A stretch of 64,000 nucleotides of DNA from Halichoerus grypus (lineage: Eukaryota; Chordata; Mammalia; Carnivora; Phocidae): positions 126,970,131-127,034,130 of the forward strand of contig NC_135714.1 in the NCBI RefSeq assembly GCF_964656455.1, in the 5' to 3' direction. Position 1 is the stretch's first letter. Every line of letters starts with the position of its first letter. Below, in pieces: positions 31,478-41,668 of this stretch. The notes below the pieces were generated by a model. The model saw only the letters and a list, made by a program, of their open reading frames with translations. It was not told the origin of the DNA and made no database searches. The position numbers and the translations under genes were made by a program.

Positions 31478-34400
31478 TCATATCAGTGAGGTCATATGAT
31501 ACATGTCTTTCTCTGTTTGACTTATTTCGCTCAGCATAATACCCTCCAGTTCCATCCACGTCGTTGCAAATGGCAAGATCTCATTCCTTTTGATGGCTGC
31601 ATAATATTCCATTGTATATATATACCACATCTTCTTTAGCCATTCATCTGTTGATGGACATCTTGGCTCTTTCCACAGTTTGGCTATTGTGGACATTGCT
31701 GCTATAAACTTCAGGGTGCACGTACCCTTTCGGGTCCCTACTTTTGTATCTTTGGGGTAAATACCCAGTAGTGCAATTGCTGGATCATATGGTAGCTCTA
31801 TTTTCAACTTTTTGAGGAACCTCCACACTGTTTTCCAGAGTGGCTGCACCAGCTTGCATTCCCACCAACAGTGTAGGAGGGTTCCCCTTTCTCCGCATCC
31901 CCGCCAACATCTGTCATTTCCTGACTTGTTAATTTTAGCCATTCTGACTGGTGTGAGGTGGTATATCATTGAGGTTTTGATTTGGATTTCCCTGATGCCG
32001 AGCGATATTGAACACTTTTTCATGTGTCTGTTGGCCATTTGGATGTCTTCTATGGAAAAATGTCTGTTCATGTTTTCTGCCCATTTCTTGATTAGATTCT
32101 TTGTTCTTTTGGTGTTGAGTTTGATGAGTTCTTTCTAGATTTTGGATACTAGCCCTTTATCTGATATGTCATTTGCAAATATCTTCTCCCATTCTGTCAG
32201 TTGTCTTTTTTTTGTTGACTGTTTCCTTTGCTTTGCAAAAGCTTTTTATCTTGATGAAGTCCCAATAGTTCATTTTTGCCCTTGCTTCCCTTGCCTTTGG
32301 CGATGTTTCTAGGAAGAAGTTGCTGCGGCTGAGGTCGAAGAGGTTGCTGCCTGTGCTCTCCTTTAGGATTTTGATGGACTCCTGTCTCACATTGAGGTCT
32401 TTCAACCATTTGGAGTCTATTTTTGTGTGTGGTGTAAGGAAATGGTCCAGTTTCATTCTTCTGCATGTGGCTGTCCAATTTTCCCAACACCATTTGTTGA
32501 AGAGACTGTCTTTTTTCCATTGGACATTCTTTCCTGCTTTGTCAAAGATTAGTTGACCATAGAGTTGAGGGTCCATTTCTGGGCTCTCTATTCTGTTCCA
32601 TTGATCTATGTGTCTGTTTTTGTGCCAGTACCATACTGTCTTGATGACGACAGCTTTGTAGTAGAGCTGGAAGTCCAGAATTGTGATGCCGCCAGCTTTG
32701 CTTTTCTTTTTCAACATTCCTCTGGCTATGCGGGGTCTTTTCTGGTTCCATTCAAATTTTAGGATTATTTGTTCCATTTCTTTGAAAAAAGTGGATGGTA
32801 TTTTGATGGGGATTGCATTGAATGTGTAGATTGCTCTAGGTAGGATTGACATCTTCACAATATTTGTTCTTCCAATCCATGAGCATGGAACGTTTTTCCA
32901 TTTCTTTGTGTCTTCCTCAATTTCTTTCATGAGTATTTTATAGTTTTCTGAGTACAGATCCTTTGCCTCTTTGGTTAGATTTATTCCTAGGTATCTTATG
33001 GTTTTGGGTGCAATTGTAAATGGGATCGACTCCTTAATTTCTCTTTCTTCTGACTTGTTGTTGGTATATAAGAATGCCACTGACTTCTGTGCATTGATTT
33101 TATATCCTGCCACTTTACTGAATTCCTGTATGAGTTCTAGCAGTTTTGGGGTGGAGTCTTTGGGATTTTCCACATAAAGTATCATATCATCTGCAAAGAG
33201 TGAGAGTTTGACTTCTTCTTTGCCAATTTGGATGCCTTTGATTTCTTTTTGTTGTCTGATTGCTGTGGCTAGGACTTCCAATACTATGTTGAATAGCAGT
33301 GGTGATAGTGGACATCCCTGCCGCGTTCCTGACCTTAGGGGGAAAGCTCTCCGTTTTTCCCCATTGAGAATGATATTCGCTGTAGGTTTTTCATAGATGG
33401 CTTTTATGATATTGAGGTATGTACCCTCTATCCCTATACTCTGAAGAGTTTTGATCAAGAAAGGATGCTGTACTTTGTCAAATGCTTTTTCTGCATCTAT
33501 TGAGAGGATCATATGATTCTTGTTCTTTCTTTTGTTAATGTATTGTATCACGTTGATTGATTTGCGGATGTTGAACCAACCTTGCAGCCCAGGGATAAAT
33601 CCCACTTGGTCGTGGTGAATAATCCTTTTAATGTACTGTTGGATCCTATTGGCTAGTATTTTGGTGAGAATTTTTGCATCCATGTTCATCAGGGATATCT
33701 GTCTGTAATTCTCCTTTTTGATGGGGTCTTTGTCTGGTTTTGGGATCAAGGTAATGCTGGCCTCATAAAATGAGTTTGGAAGTTTTCCTTCCATTTCTAT
33801 TTTTTGGAACAGTTTCAGAAGGATAGGTATTAATTCTTCTTGAAATGTTTGGTAGAATTCCCCTGGGAAGCCATCTGGCCCTGGGCTTTTGTGTTTTGGG
33901 AGATTTTTGATGACTGCTTCAATTTCCTTAGTGGTTATAGGTCTGTTCAGGTTTTCTATTTCTTCCTGGTTCAGTTTTGGTAGTTGATACATCTCTAGGA
34001 ATGCATCCATTTCTTCCAGGTTATCGAATTTGCTGGCATAGAGTTGCTCATAATATGTTCTTATAATTGTTTGTATTTCTTTGGTGTTGGTTGTGATCTC
34101 TCCTCTTTCATTCATGATTTTATTTATTTGGGTCCTTTCTCTTTTCTTTTTGATAAGTCTGGCCAGGGGCTTATCAATCTTGTTGATTCTTTCAAAGAAC
34201 CAGCTCCTAGTTTCGTTGATCTGTTCTACTGTTCTTTTGGTTTCTATTTCATTGATTTCTGCTCTGATCTTTATTATTTCTCTTCTCCTGCTGGGTTTAG
34301 GCTTTATTTGCTGTTCTTTCTCCAGCTCCTTTAGGTGTAGGGTTAGGTTGTGTACTTGAGACCTTTCTTGTTTCTTGAGAAAGGCTTGTATTGCTATATA

Positions 34401-35291
34401 CTTTCCTCTTAGGACTGCCTTTGCTGTATCCCAAAGATTTTGAATAGTTGTGTTTTCATTTTCATTGGTTTCCATGAATTTTTTTAATTCTTCTTTAATT
34501 TCCTGGTTGACCCATTCATTCTTCAGTAGGATGCTCTTTAGCCTCCATGTATTTGAGGTCTTTCCGACTTTCCTCTTGTGATTGAGTTCTAGTTTCAAAG
34601 CATTGTGGTCTGAAAATAGGCAGGGAATGATCCCAATCTTTTGGTACCGGTTGAGACCTGATTTGTGACCTAGGATGTGATCTATTCTGGAGAATGTTCC
34701 ATGGGCACTAGAGAAGAATGTGTATTCCATTGCTTTGGGATGGAATGTTCTGAATATGTCTGTGAAGTCCATTTGGTCCAGTGTGTCATTTAAAGTCTTT
34801 ATTTCCTTGTTGATCTTTTGCTTAGACGATCTGTCCATTTCAGTGAGGGGGGTGTTAAAGTCCCCCACTATTATTGTATTGTTGTCGATGTGTTTCTTTG
34901 CTTTTGTTATTAATTGCCTTATATAATTGGCTGCTCCCATGTTAGGGGCATAGATATTTACAATTGTTAGATCTTCTTGTTGGACAGACCCTTTAAGTAT
35001 GATATAGTGTCCTTCCTCATCTCTTATTACAGTCTTTGGTTTAAAATCTAATTTGTCTGATATAAGGATTGACACCCCAGCTTTCTTTTGGTGTCCATTA
35101 GCATGGTAAATGGTTTTCCACACCCTCACTTTCAATCTGGGGGTGTCTTTGGGTCTAAAATGAGTCTCTTGCAGACAGCATATCGATGGGTCTTGTTTTT
35201 TAATCCAATCTGATAGCCTGTGTCTTTTGATTGGGGCATTTAGCCCATTTACATTCAGGGTAACTATTGAAAGATAGGAATTTAGTGCCAT
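31478..35291 (-). pseudogene. L1-B ORF2: endonuclease/reverse transcriptase, broken by frameshift and TAG
   Basis: The first 1,029 or so codons keep the endonuclease set (N13, E42, D144, N146, D204, H229) and reverse transcriptase motifs ([18 protein letters not shown]). A 2-bp loss in the T-run at about 32,205-32,213 (against the intact TTTTGG form in L1-A, 14,122-14,127) shifts the frame and ends the product at residue 1,040 with a foreign tail. The original frame also has the TAG at 32,135-32,137 shared with L1-A. The C-terminal 197-codon frame (31,478-32,071) keeps the Cys-rich motif. One conserved-position change stands out: NYRPISL is NYRQISL here, a Pro to Gln change in the reverse transcriptase fingers region. 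It is probably inactive in cis. Confidence 0.92.
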
Positions 35292-35372
35292 TGTATTGCC
35301 TGTAAAGTGACTGTTACTGTATATTGTTTGTGTTCCTTTCTGGTCTATGTTGCTTTTAGGCTCTCTCTTTGC

Positions 35373-36272
35373 TTAGAGGACCCCTTTCAATATTTCTTGT
35401 AGGGCTGGTTTCGTGTTTGCAAATTCCTTGAGTTGTTTTTGTTTGTCCTGGAAGCTTTTTATCTCTCCTTCAATTTTCAATGACAGCATAGCTGGATATA
35501 GTATTCTTGGCTGCATATTTTTCTCATTTAGTGCTCTGAATATGTCCTGCCAGTCCTTTCTGGCCTGCCAGGTCTCTGTGGATAAGTCTGTTGCCAATCT
35601 AATGTTTCTACCATTGTAGGTTACATATCTCTTCTCCCGAGCTGCTTTCAGGATTTTCTCTTTGTCTCTGAGACTCGTAAGTTTTACTATTAGATGTCGG
35701 GGTGTTGACCTATTTTTACTGATTTTGAGAGGGGTTCTCTGTGCTTCCTGGATTTTGATGCCTGTTTCCTTCCCCAAATTAGGGAAGTTCTCTGCTATAA
35801 TTTGCTCCATTATACCTTCTGCCCCTCTCTCTCTTTCTTCTTCTTCTGGGATCCCAATTATTTTAATGTTGTTTCGTCTTATGGTATCGTTTATCTCTCG
35901 AATTCTGCCCTCGTGATCCAGTAGTTGTTTATCTCTCTTTTTCTCAGCTTCTTTATTTTCCATCATTTGGTCTTCTATCTCACTGATTCTTTCTTCTGCC
36001 TCATTTATCCTAGCAGTTAGCGCCCCCATATTTGATTGCACCTCATTAATAGCCTTTTTGATATCTACTTGGTTAGATTTTAGTTCTTTTACTTCTCCAG
36101 AAAGGGTTTCTCTAATAACTTCCATGCTTTTTTCAAGCCCAGCTAGTATCTTTAAAGTGATGATTCTGAACTGTAGATCTGACATCGTACTAATGTCCGT
36201 ATTGAGTAGGTCCCTGGCAGTCGGTACTACCTCTTGTTCTTTTTGTTGAGGTGATTTTTTCCGTCTTGTCAT
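35373..36272 (-). CDS. L1-B ORF1: RNA-binding nucleic-acid chaperone (intact)
   Basis: An open frame of 299 residues with the same three parts as in L1-A: a coiled coil at about 35-135, an RRM-like domain from NNIKIIGIPE at about 134, and a C-terminal domain with RILYPAMLSLKIEGE. It differs from the L1-A protein at few positions (for example E34Q, N49S, E70D, V84A, R258-equivalent to M) and has the extra Gln in KQKQLKEF. YPAM replaces YPAR in the C-terminal domain, at a position where the basic residue may help RNA binding. That last point is inference. The start is the ATG of MTRRKKSP, 15 bp downstream of a cytosine-poor stretch, as in L1-A. Confidence 0.93.
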   Translation of the reverse strand: MTRRKKSPQQKEQEVVPTARDLLNTDISTMSDLQFRIITLKILAGLEKSMEVIRETLSGEVKELKSNQVDIKKAINEVQSNMGALTARINEAEERISEIEDQMMENKEAEKKRDKQLLDHEGRIREINDTIRRNNIKIIGIPEEEERERGAEGIMEQIIAENFPNLGKETGIKIQEAQRTPLKISKNRSTPRHLIVKLTSLRDKEKILKAAREKRYVTYNGRNIRLATDLSTETWQARKDWQDIFRALNEKNMQPRILYPAMLSLKIEGEIKSFQDKQKQLKEFANTKPALQEILKGVL

Positions 36273-38146
36273 TTTGTGCAGAGGGGAATAGATTAATGAG
36301 AGAACAAAATGCTAGCAGGCTAACAACATCCCCAGAAAATATACTCTAAACAAATCAGAAAAGACCTGAAGCAGTGGGAAAAGAAAGGGAAAGAGAGAAA
36401 AAAGAAAAAGAAAGAAAAAAAGAAAAAAGAAAAAGATAAAGATAAAGATAAAAACAAACAAAATCAGAACAAAACAAAACAAAACAAAACAAACAGAATG
36501 TGATCAAATATGATCAGGCTGGTTTATAGATCAGTGCCGCACACTAGATTTTGGGTGTATGTTGGTCTGTTAAAAGAAAGTGCCTCCCAAAATTTTAAAG
36601 AAAGAAAAACTTATATATGTACAAAAATAAGGGTTGATATGATGAAGGGATGGAATATGACTGTAAAGATGGAAATTATAAAAAATTTTATAAAAGGATT
36701 TGATAAGTTGTTTGAAAAAAGAAAGAAGAGGATTTAAGAAAAAAAAAAAGAAAAAAGGGAGAGAATGTGATCAGGCAGGGGAGTAGAAAAAAACCATACA
36801 CTAGAGATTTAGAGTATATTTTGATCTGTTAGAAGAAACTATCTCAAAATTTTAAAGAGAGAACAACTTATATATATATGCCAAAAATACGGGTAACTAC
36901 TATGAAGGGATAGAATATGACTCTAAAAATGAAAAATAGAAATGTTTTTTTTAAAAAAGGGATTGATAAGATGTTGGTTGAAAAAGGGAAAAAGAGAAAT
37001 TCAAAAAAAAAGAAAAATAGAAAAAAGAAAAAAAGACATTTAAAAAAAAAATTAACTTTGAAAGACTAAAGAATCAGGGGGAAAAAAGCCATGAATTCTA
37101 GGTGCGGTATTCCCCTAGTGCTGGCGTTCTGCCGTTCTCATTGATCGGTAAATTGGTCTTGGCTGGCTGTTCTCGCTGATCTTCTGGGGGAGGGGCCTGT
37201 TGCCGTGGTTCCCAAATGTCTTTGCCGGAGGCAGAATTGCCCCGCCCTTGCTGGTCCGGGCTAAGTAATCTGCTCGGGTTTGCTCTCCGGAGCTTTTGTT
37301 CCCTGCAAGCTTTCCGTACAGCTTTGGAGGCGGAGAGTGAAAATGGCGGCCTCCCAGTCTCCGCCCTGGAGGAGCCGAGAACTCGGGGCCCCGCTCCTCA
37401 GTGAGCCCCCAGAGAAAAGCAGTCAGTCACTCCCGTCTTCCCGGTCTCCGGCCGCACTCCGCGCTCACCCGGCCTGTGACCGCGCCTTTCTATCTGGCAC
37501 CCGACCCCGGGTGGAGTCTCCAAACCCAGCAGATCCCTGCGGTGCGCTCCCGCGCCGCTCCTCCTGGGGAAGGAAGGTGAGTCTCCCCGGATCTGCCGCT
37601 TGTTGGGTCCCTGCTGGAGGAGCAGTGGCCCGACTGTGCCGCGGATCACGGTTTATGGCAACCCTGAGCTGAGAGCCCGCGCCTGGGCTCCGTCTCTGCA
37701 GCCGACTTCCCCGCTCCGATACCTGGGAGCTCTGCCGCACTCAGGCACCCCCGGTCTTTCTGTGACCCCGAGGGTCCTGAGACCACACTGTCCTGCGAGG
37801 GTTCCACCCCCCACTTAGCCACCAGAGTGACGTCCCTCAGCGGAGCAGACTTCTAAAAGTTCCGATTTTGTGCTCCGTGGCTCTATCACTTGCCAGAAGC
37901 GGCCGATGGAGGCCCCCCCCCGCCGTCTATCCTCCCGAATATCGCCTCGGATTCACTTCTCCGCAGGTCCTACCTTCCAGAAAGTGGTCGTTTTTCTGTT
38001 CAGAGAGTTGTTGCTATTCTTTTCTTCGATCTCCTGTTGAGTTTGTAGGTGTTCAGAATGGTTTGATCCCTATCCAGCTGAATTCCTGAGAAGAGACGAA
38101 ATCCAGGTCTCCTACTCCTCCGCCATCTTGCTCCGCCCCCCCCCCC
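36273..38146 (-). promoter_or_regulatory. L1-B 5' UTR / internal promoter
   Basis: The CpG-rich half is at 37,100-38,146 with the YY1-type site at 38,120-38,130. The polypyrimidine half is at 36,360-37,060 with tandem units at 36,495-36,761 and 36,762 to about 37,040. An AAAAC-type simple repeat lies at about 36,470-36,494. Confidence 0.85.
37280..37672 (+). other. antisense ORF in L1-B 5' UTR (130 codons), coding status doubtful
   Basis: Same start, stop and length as the frame at 19,191-19,583. Most of the roughly dozen differences are amino-acid changing, many of them at CpG sites, so conservation of length may only reflect youth. Confidence 0.25.
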
Positions 38147-38197
38147 AAGGTAGACGCTTAATGACTGAGCCACCCAGGCGTCCCTCATGTCTCCTTT

Positions 38198-38770
38198 TCT
38201 CCCTTCTTCCTCCAAAAGAATTCTGTCTAGCCACTTCTGTCCTTGTGTGTACACATTAATCTTATAAGGTAATCTAACACCCAAATGTGGTTCATCTTAT
38301 GAATCACATCTCATTCAATTTTAAAGTCTAATTTTTTAGCAACAAGTATCAAGTGTCCAAATACAAAACTCTAAATCAGCCTTAAAAAATAAGAACACAT
38401 TTACCATCTTACAAATTATTTCCACTCATTTTCCACTCACTGAGTTATCCTTAAAAATGATCAATATGCCAAGATTCTAGCTGACTTGTTTGGCATAAAC
38501 TATTACCTGGGTGGATGGATGATATTTTCTCTCAAATATCAAACCAATCCATTATCAAGGGTACCTGGATGTTCTTTAAGAGATTGGCTTAGATATAGAA
38601 TGTACAAATCACTCATTTCCCTTTTTATTCCTGAGATGATGCAAATTCTTGCTTCTGCCCTTAGAAGATGACCCTGAATGTGATGCTTACCATATCACCA
38701 CAGAGGCTTTTCCTGTCAAGGGCAGTTTATGGGGACTTACTGGTATCCCCACAACATTTGAATTGATAGC
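38198..38770. other. single-copy DNA, nothing recognised
   Basis: No gene or repeat supported. Confidence 0.45.
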
Positions 38771-38774
38771 ATCA

Positions 38775-38895
38775 TTTTCCCCTAGGTAAAATGGGGATAA
38801 CAATTCTTAACTTTCCATCAGGATTATGGGATTGAAGATACCATGTGAAAACACCTAACATTATCTGGGAAATAAAAGATATGAATCAAATGTTA
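38775..38895 (+). mobile_element. probable MIR fragment, plus
   Basis: 'ttttcccctaggtaaaatggggataacaattcttaac' and 'gaagataccatgtgaaaacacctaacattatctggga' resemble the 3' half of MIR. It is diverged. Confidence 0.4.
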
Positions 38896-39374
38896 GATTA
38901 TTTTTACTGAGTTGTACTATCTGTTTTATTCATAAACTGATACCTACAACAACTTTACAGGTTTAGGCACAGGTAGTTGGAGTACCACATCCTTGATACG
39001 GTTTCTGGAATACTGGAAAGCTCTAGAAAATGTTCAGAAATCACTTCCTGACATACTGGCCTAATGTCTCTATTCCCACCCTCACTGTGTTCTTTCTTTA
39101 CCTTAAAGTTCATTGTTGAAAGGTAAACACCATTAGGAAGATTAATCTACAATTACCTTTTGATGTGAGTGGATTTATCAGAGACCTTTTCCATGGGATT
39201 TGATTAGGAAAAAAGTAAAGACAAAGAGAAGTTTAAGGCACTGGGATTCAAGACCTGGGGGTTAGAGAAAAGTATGTGGTGGAGGGGGCGTTAAAACAGC
39301 AATGCCTTGAAGGATATACAGGTGAAAGGGTGCCTTGAGGTGTCTCCTTCTACATCTGGCCACTGAACTGGGGC

Positions 39375-39540
39375 ACCAAACCCAGTTGCCTATCAGAATC
39401 ACCGAAGCTTTTACGAAATACCAAACCTAGGACCCATACCTTGAAGATTAGGATTTAATCATTTGGGGAAGGCATCTTTGGTTTTAAGAACTCAGATAAT
39501 TTAAATGCTTAGTTGAACTGAAAACCACAGAGTTGGAACA
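39375..39540. mobile_element. probable non-autonomous hAT DNA transposon fossil (MER5-like)
   Basis: 'tgcctatcagaatcaccgaagcttttacgaaatacc', 'cctaggacccatacc' and 'agattaggatttaatcatttgggg' follow the order of the widespread MER5-type hAT element. It ends in '...gaactgaaaaccacagag'. It is diverged and has no transposase. Confidence 0.55.
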
Positions 39541-39751
39541 AATAGGGGCATGGGAAATGTTTTTATCTAGTCCTCCCTAACCTAGCCACAGGTTCTGATT
39601 GAATTAACCACTTAAAATCCAACCTCTTAAAAAAGGATTTGTTATTGGTTTAATTATTTTTAAGACCAGCTTTTTAAAAAACAAAATGTGAGGCCATAAT
39701 ATTTGACTCAATCTTGACATTTTGTTAAAGGCATAAAGTTTTAATAATAAC

Positions 39752-39952
39752 TAAGAGGGGCTCCTGGGTGGCTCAGTTGGTTGGACAACTAACTCTTGGT
39801 TTTGGCTCAGGTTTTGATCTCTGGGTTGTGGGATTGAGTCCTGTGTCAAGCTCCACTCTTAGTGGGAGTCTGCTTAGGATTCTCTCCATTTCCCTCTGCT
39901 CCTCCCCTCTCTCAAAAAAACAAAAAAAAAAACAAAAAAAACCCAAGAGATT
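39752..39952 (+). mobile_element. older CAN-SINE, plus
   Basis: The head is 'ggggctcctgggtggctcagttggttg', with body 'ttggctcaggttttgatctctgggttgtgggattgag' and an interrupted A-tail (acaaaaaaaaaaacaaaaaaaa). It is more diverged than the young SINEs, and no clear TSD remains. Confidence 0.88.
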
Positions 39953-40184
39953 CTAGGATCAGTTCAGCAATCATAGTGCAAGGTAGAAAATTTTGCATTG
40001 TTATTATCCTTATAGTTCTTGAGTATAGTAAGCAAGCGTCCTGTTATTCTCTCTTCATTTCTCAAAGGAAGAGAATCATAATAAATCTTCAAGAAATTCC
40101 CCAAATAAGTAATTCAATTAATTAACTGTTGTTTGTTGCTTTATAATGTGTAATGCAACTGTTTATATATCACAGTGATTGGGT

Positions 40185-40215
40185 AGATGTTATTATTATT
40201 ATCATTATTATCATT
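40185..40215. repeat. (ATT)n microsatellite
   Basis: Imperfect TTA/ATC trinucleotide run of about 30 bp. A weak reverse MIR signature ('ttgcagaggagtaaacaaaggcttagagattttgacttgc') follows at 40,225-40,265. Confidence 0.8.
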
Positions 40216-40267
40216 TTTCCCACTTGCAGAGGAGTAAACAAAGGCTTAGAGATTTTGACTTGCTTAG

Positions 40268-40445
40268 TTACTGTGGATGCCCAGTTGTTCCAGTGTCATT
40301 TTTTGAAAAGACTAACTCTGCTCCATTGTATTGTCTTAGCTCCTTTGCCAAAAACCAGGTAAATATATTTATGTGGGTCTATTTCTGGACTCTCTGTTCT
40401 GTTATTTTTCTTTGCCATTAGAATTTAGTAGGCTTATAAAATTTT
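40268..40445 (-). mobile_element. old L1 ORF2 fragment, minus
   Basis: 'cccagttgttccagtgtcattttttgaaaagactaactctgctccattg' and 'gtgggtctatttctggactctctgttctgtt' match the C-terminal region of old L1 ORF2 in reverse. It is a fossil with no TSD. Confidence 0.75.
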
Positions 40446-41498
40446 TAAATGTGTCTTTATTAAAATAAATCTACAGTATTTTCTTCTGTATATTAAAGGC
40501 CAAGTTAGTAGTTACAATGGTAATAAAAAGCCCATGGGTATGAATAGTAACTCTCCTTGTAAGGTTGCTAAGATATTAGAAAACCTATCTACCAAAGGAG
40601 AGCCACAGAAGACTTAATCAAATTGTGGTGTTCTCTCAACTCATATGGTCTTTCTTCTCTCACTTCCATTCCCAGCTTTGTTCCTTTCCCAAGGTAGGAA
40701 TGGTCCTTAGGACCTTTGCCTAAATGTCCTTAAGCCCTACTTAAGCTATGGACCCTCCCTCACTTCTGTTTCTTCTTTCTGCCTTCAACAGAAATACCCA
40801 GCTCATTTCTCTTCCCTGGGGGGTCTATGTTCTTTCCTGTGGAGATGGTAATGGATGAATAGCCTCAATGTGTGTGCAGATAATATTGGTGCTCTGTCCA
40901 GGTCCCCTTCAATTCTTTGTTCCTATTTTGAGGGCCCTCCTGGCTTTGTGTGCTTTAGCTTTCAATAGCTAGTGTCTGTTACTTTGGGAACCTCTTTACC
41001 CATAAGAATCTAGGGATTTAATCCTTCTGGAGTAGGCTTTAAAGAACAGCTGAGTAGTGTAAGATTATGAAAGTCCAAATTTGTCACATTGGATCAGAGA
41101 CAATACTGAGGCAAGCCTATTTTTCAGGGTTTCCCTGTTGAATCAGGCTAGAGCATATTTGGCCTCCTCTCTGTTCCTCTTTTGCTTTCCTCCTCCCCCC
41201 CCCCCTTTACTGATATCCCCTGAAATGTATACAGGTCTTCCATATGAATCCTTGTAAGGGCCCGCTTTTGGCATACCTGACCTGAGATAGGGTGTTACCT
41301 GTTTTAGAATTATTTATATTTTAGCAATGATTACTGAAGACATGATGCTTTAGCTCAAAGGACTTACTTTCTAATGATGGATAGCATGCCCATGTAAGAC
41401 AGGGGTGTGTGTGAGTATGTGCCTATAAATAGTGCCCTTAAAGTGTGTAGGTGACCACCTAACTGCCTAGGCATAAGGCAAGATTTAGTTATAGGTAT
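40446..41498. other. single-copy DNA, nothing recognised
   Basis: No gene is supported. A C-run lies at about 41,204-41,214. Confidence 0.45.
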
Positions 41499-41499
41499 G

Positions 41500-41668
41500 G
41501 ACTAAATTGTATCTTTAACTCTAAGTTCCTGTTTTTCTCATCTATAAAATGGGAAAAATCTCTTAATAACTTCTTCATGGGGTTGTTGTGAAATCCCAAT
41601 AAGATAATAAAATTACTTAAAGCTTAGCCTGAGCTTAACATATAGTAATCGTTCATTAGCATTTGCTA
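41500..41668 (+). mobile_element. MIR SINE 3' part, plus
   Basis: 'tcctgtttttctcatctataaaatgggaaaaatctcttaataacttcttcatggggttgttgtgaa' and 'gcctgagcttaacatatagtaatcgttcattagc' match MIR. Confidence 0.72.

Larger units (their letters stand above)
31009..38146 (-). mobile_element. L1-B: full-length young LINE-1 (7.1 kb)
   Basis: Same architecture as L1-A: 3' UTR 31,009-31,477, ORF2 31,478-35,291, 81-bp spacer, ORF1 35,373-36,272, 5' UTR 36,273-38,146. The 13-bp TSD is perfect. The 5' end begins with a long C-run on plus (38,136-38,146, G-run on the sense strand), as in L1-A. It lies in the same orientation as L1-A, 18.1 kb away. Confidence 0.96.
30816..38197 (-). mobile_element. CAN-SINE, minus, split by L1-B; 14-bp TSD
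   Basis: The SINE lies in two pieces, 30,830-31,008 (tail and body) and 38,160-38,183 (head, 'gactgagccacccaggcgtcc'), separated by L1-B. Its own TSD, ctcatgtctccttt, lies at 30,816-30,829 and 38,184-38,197. Because L1-B sits inside it, the SINE inserted first. Confidence 0.95.
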
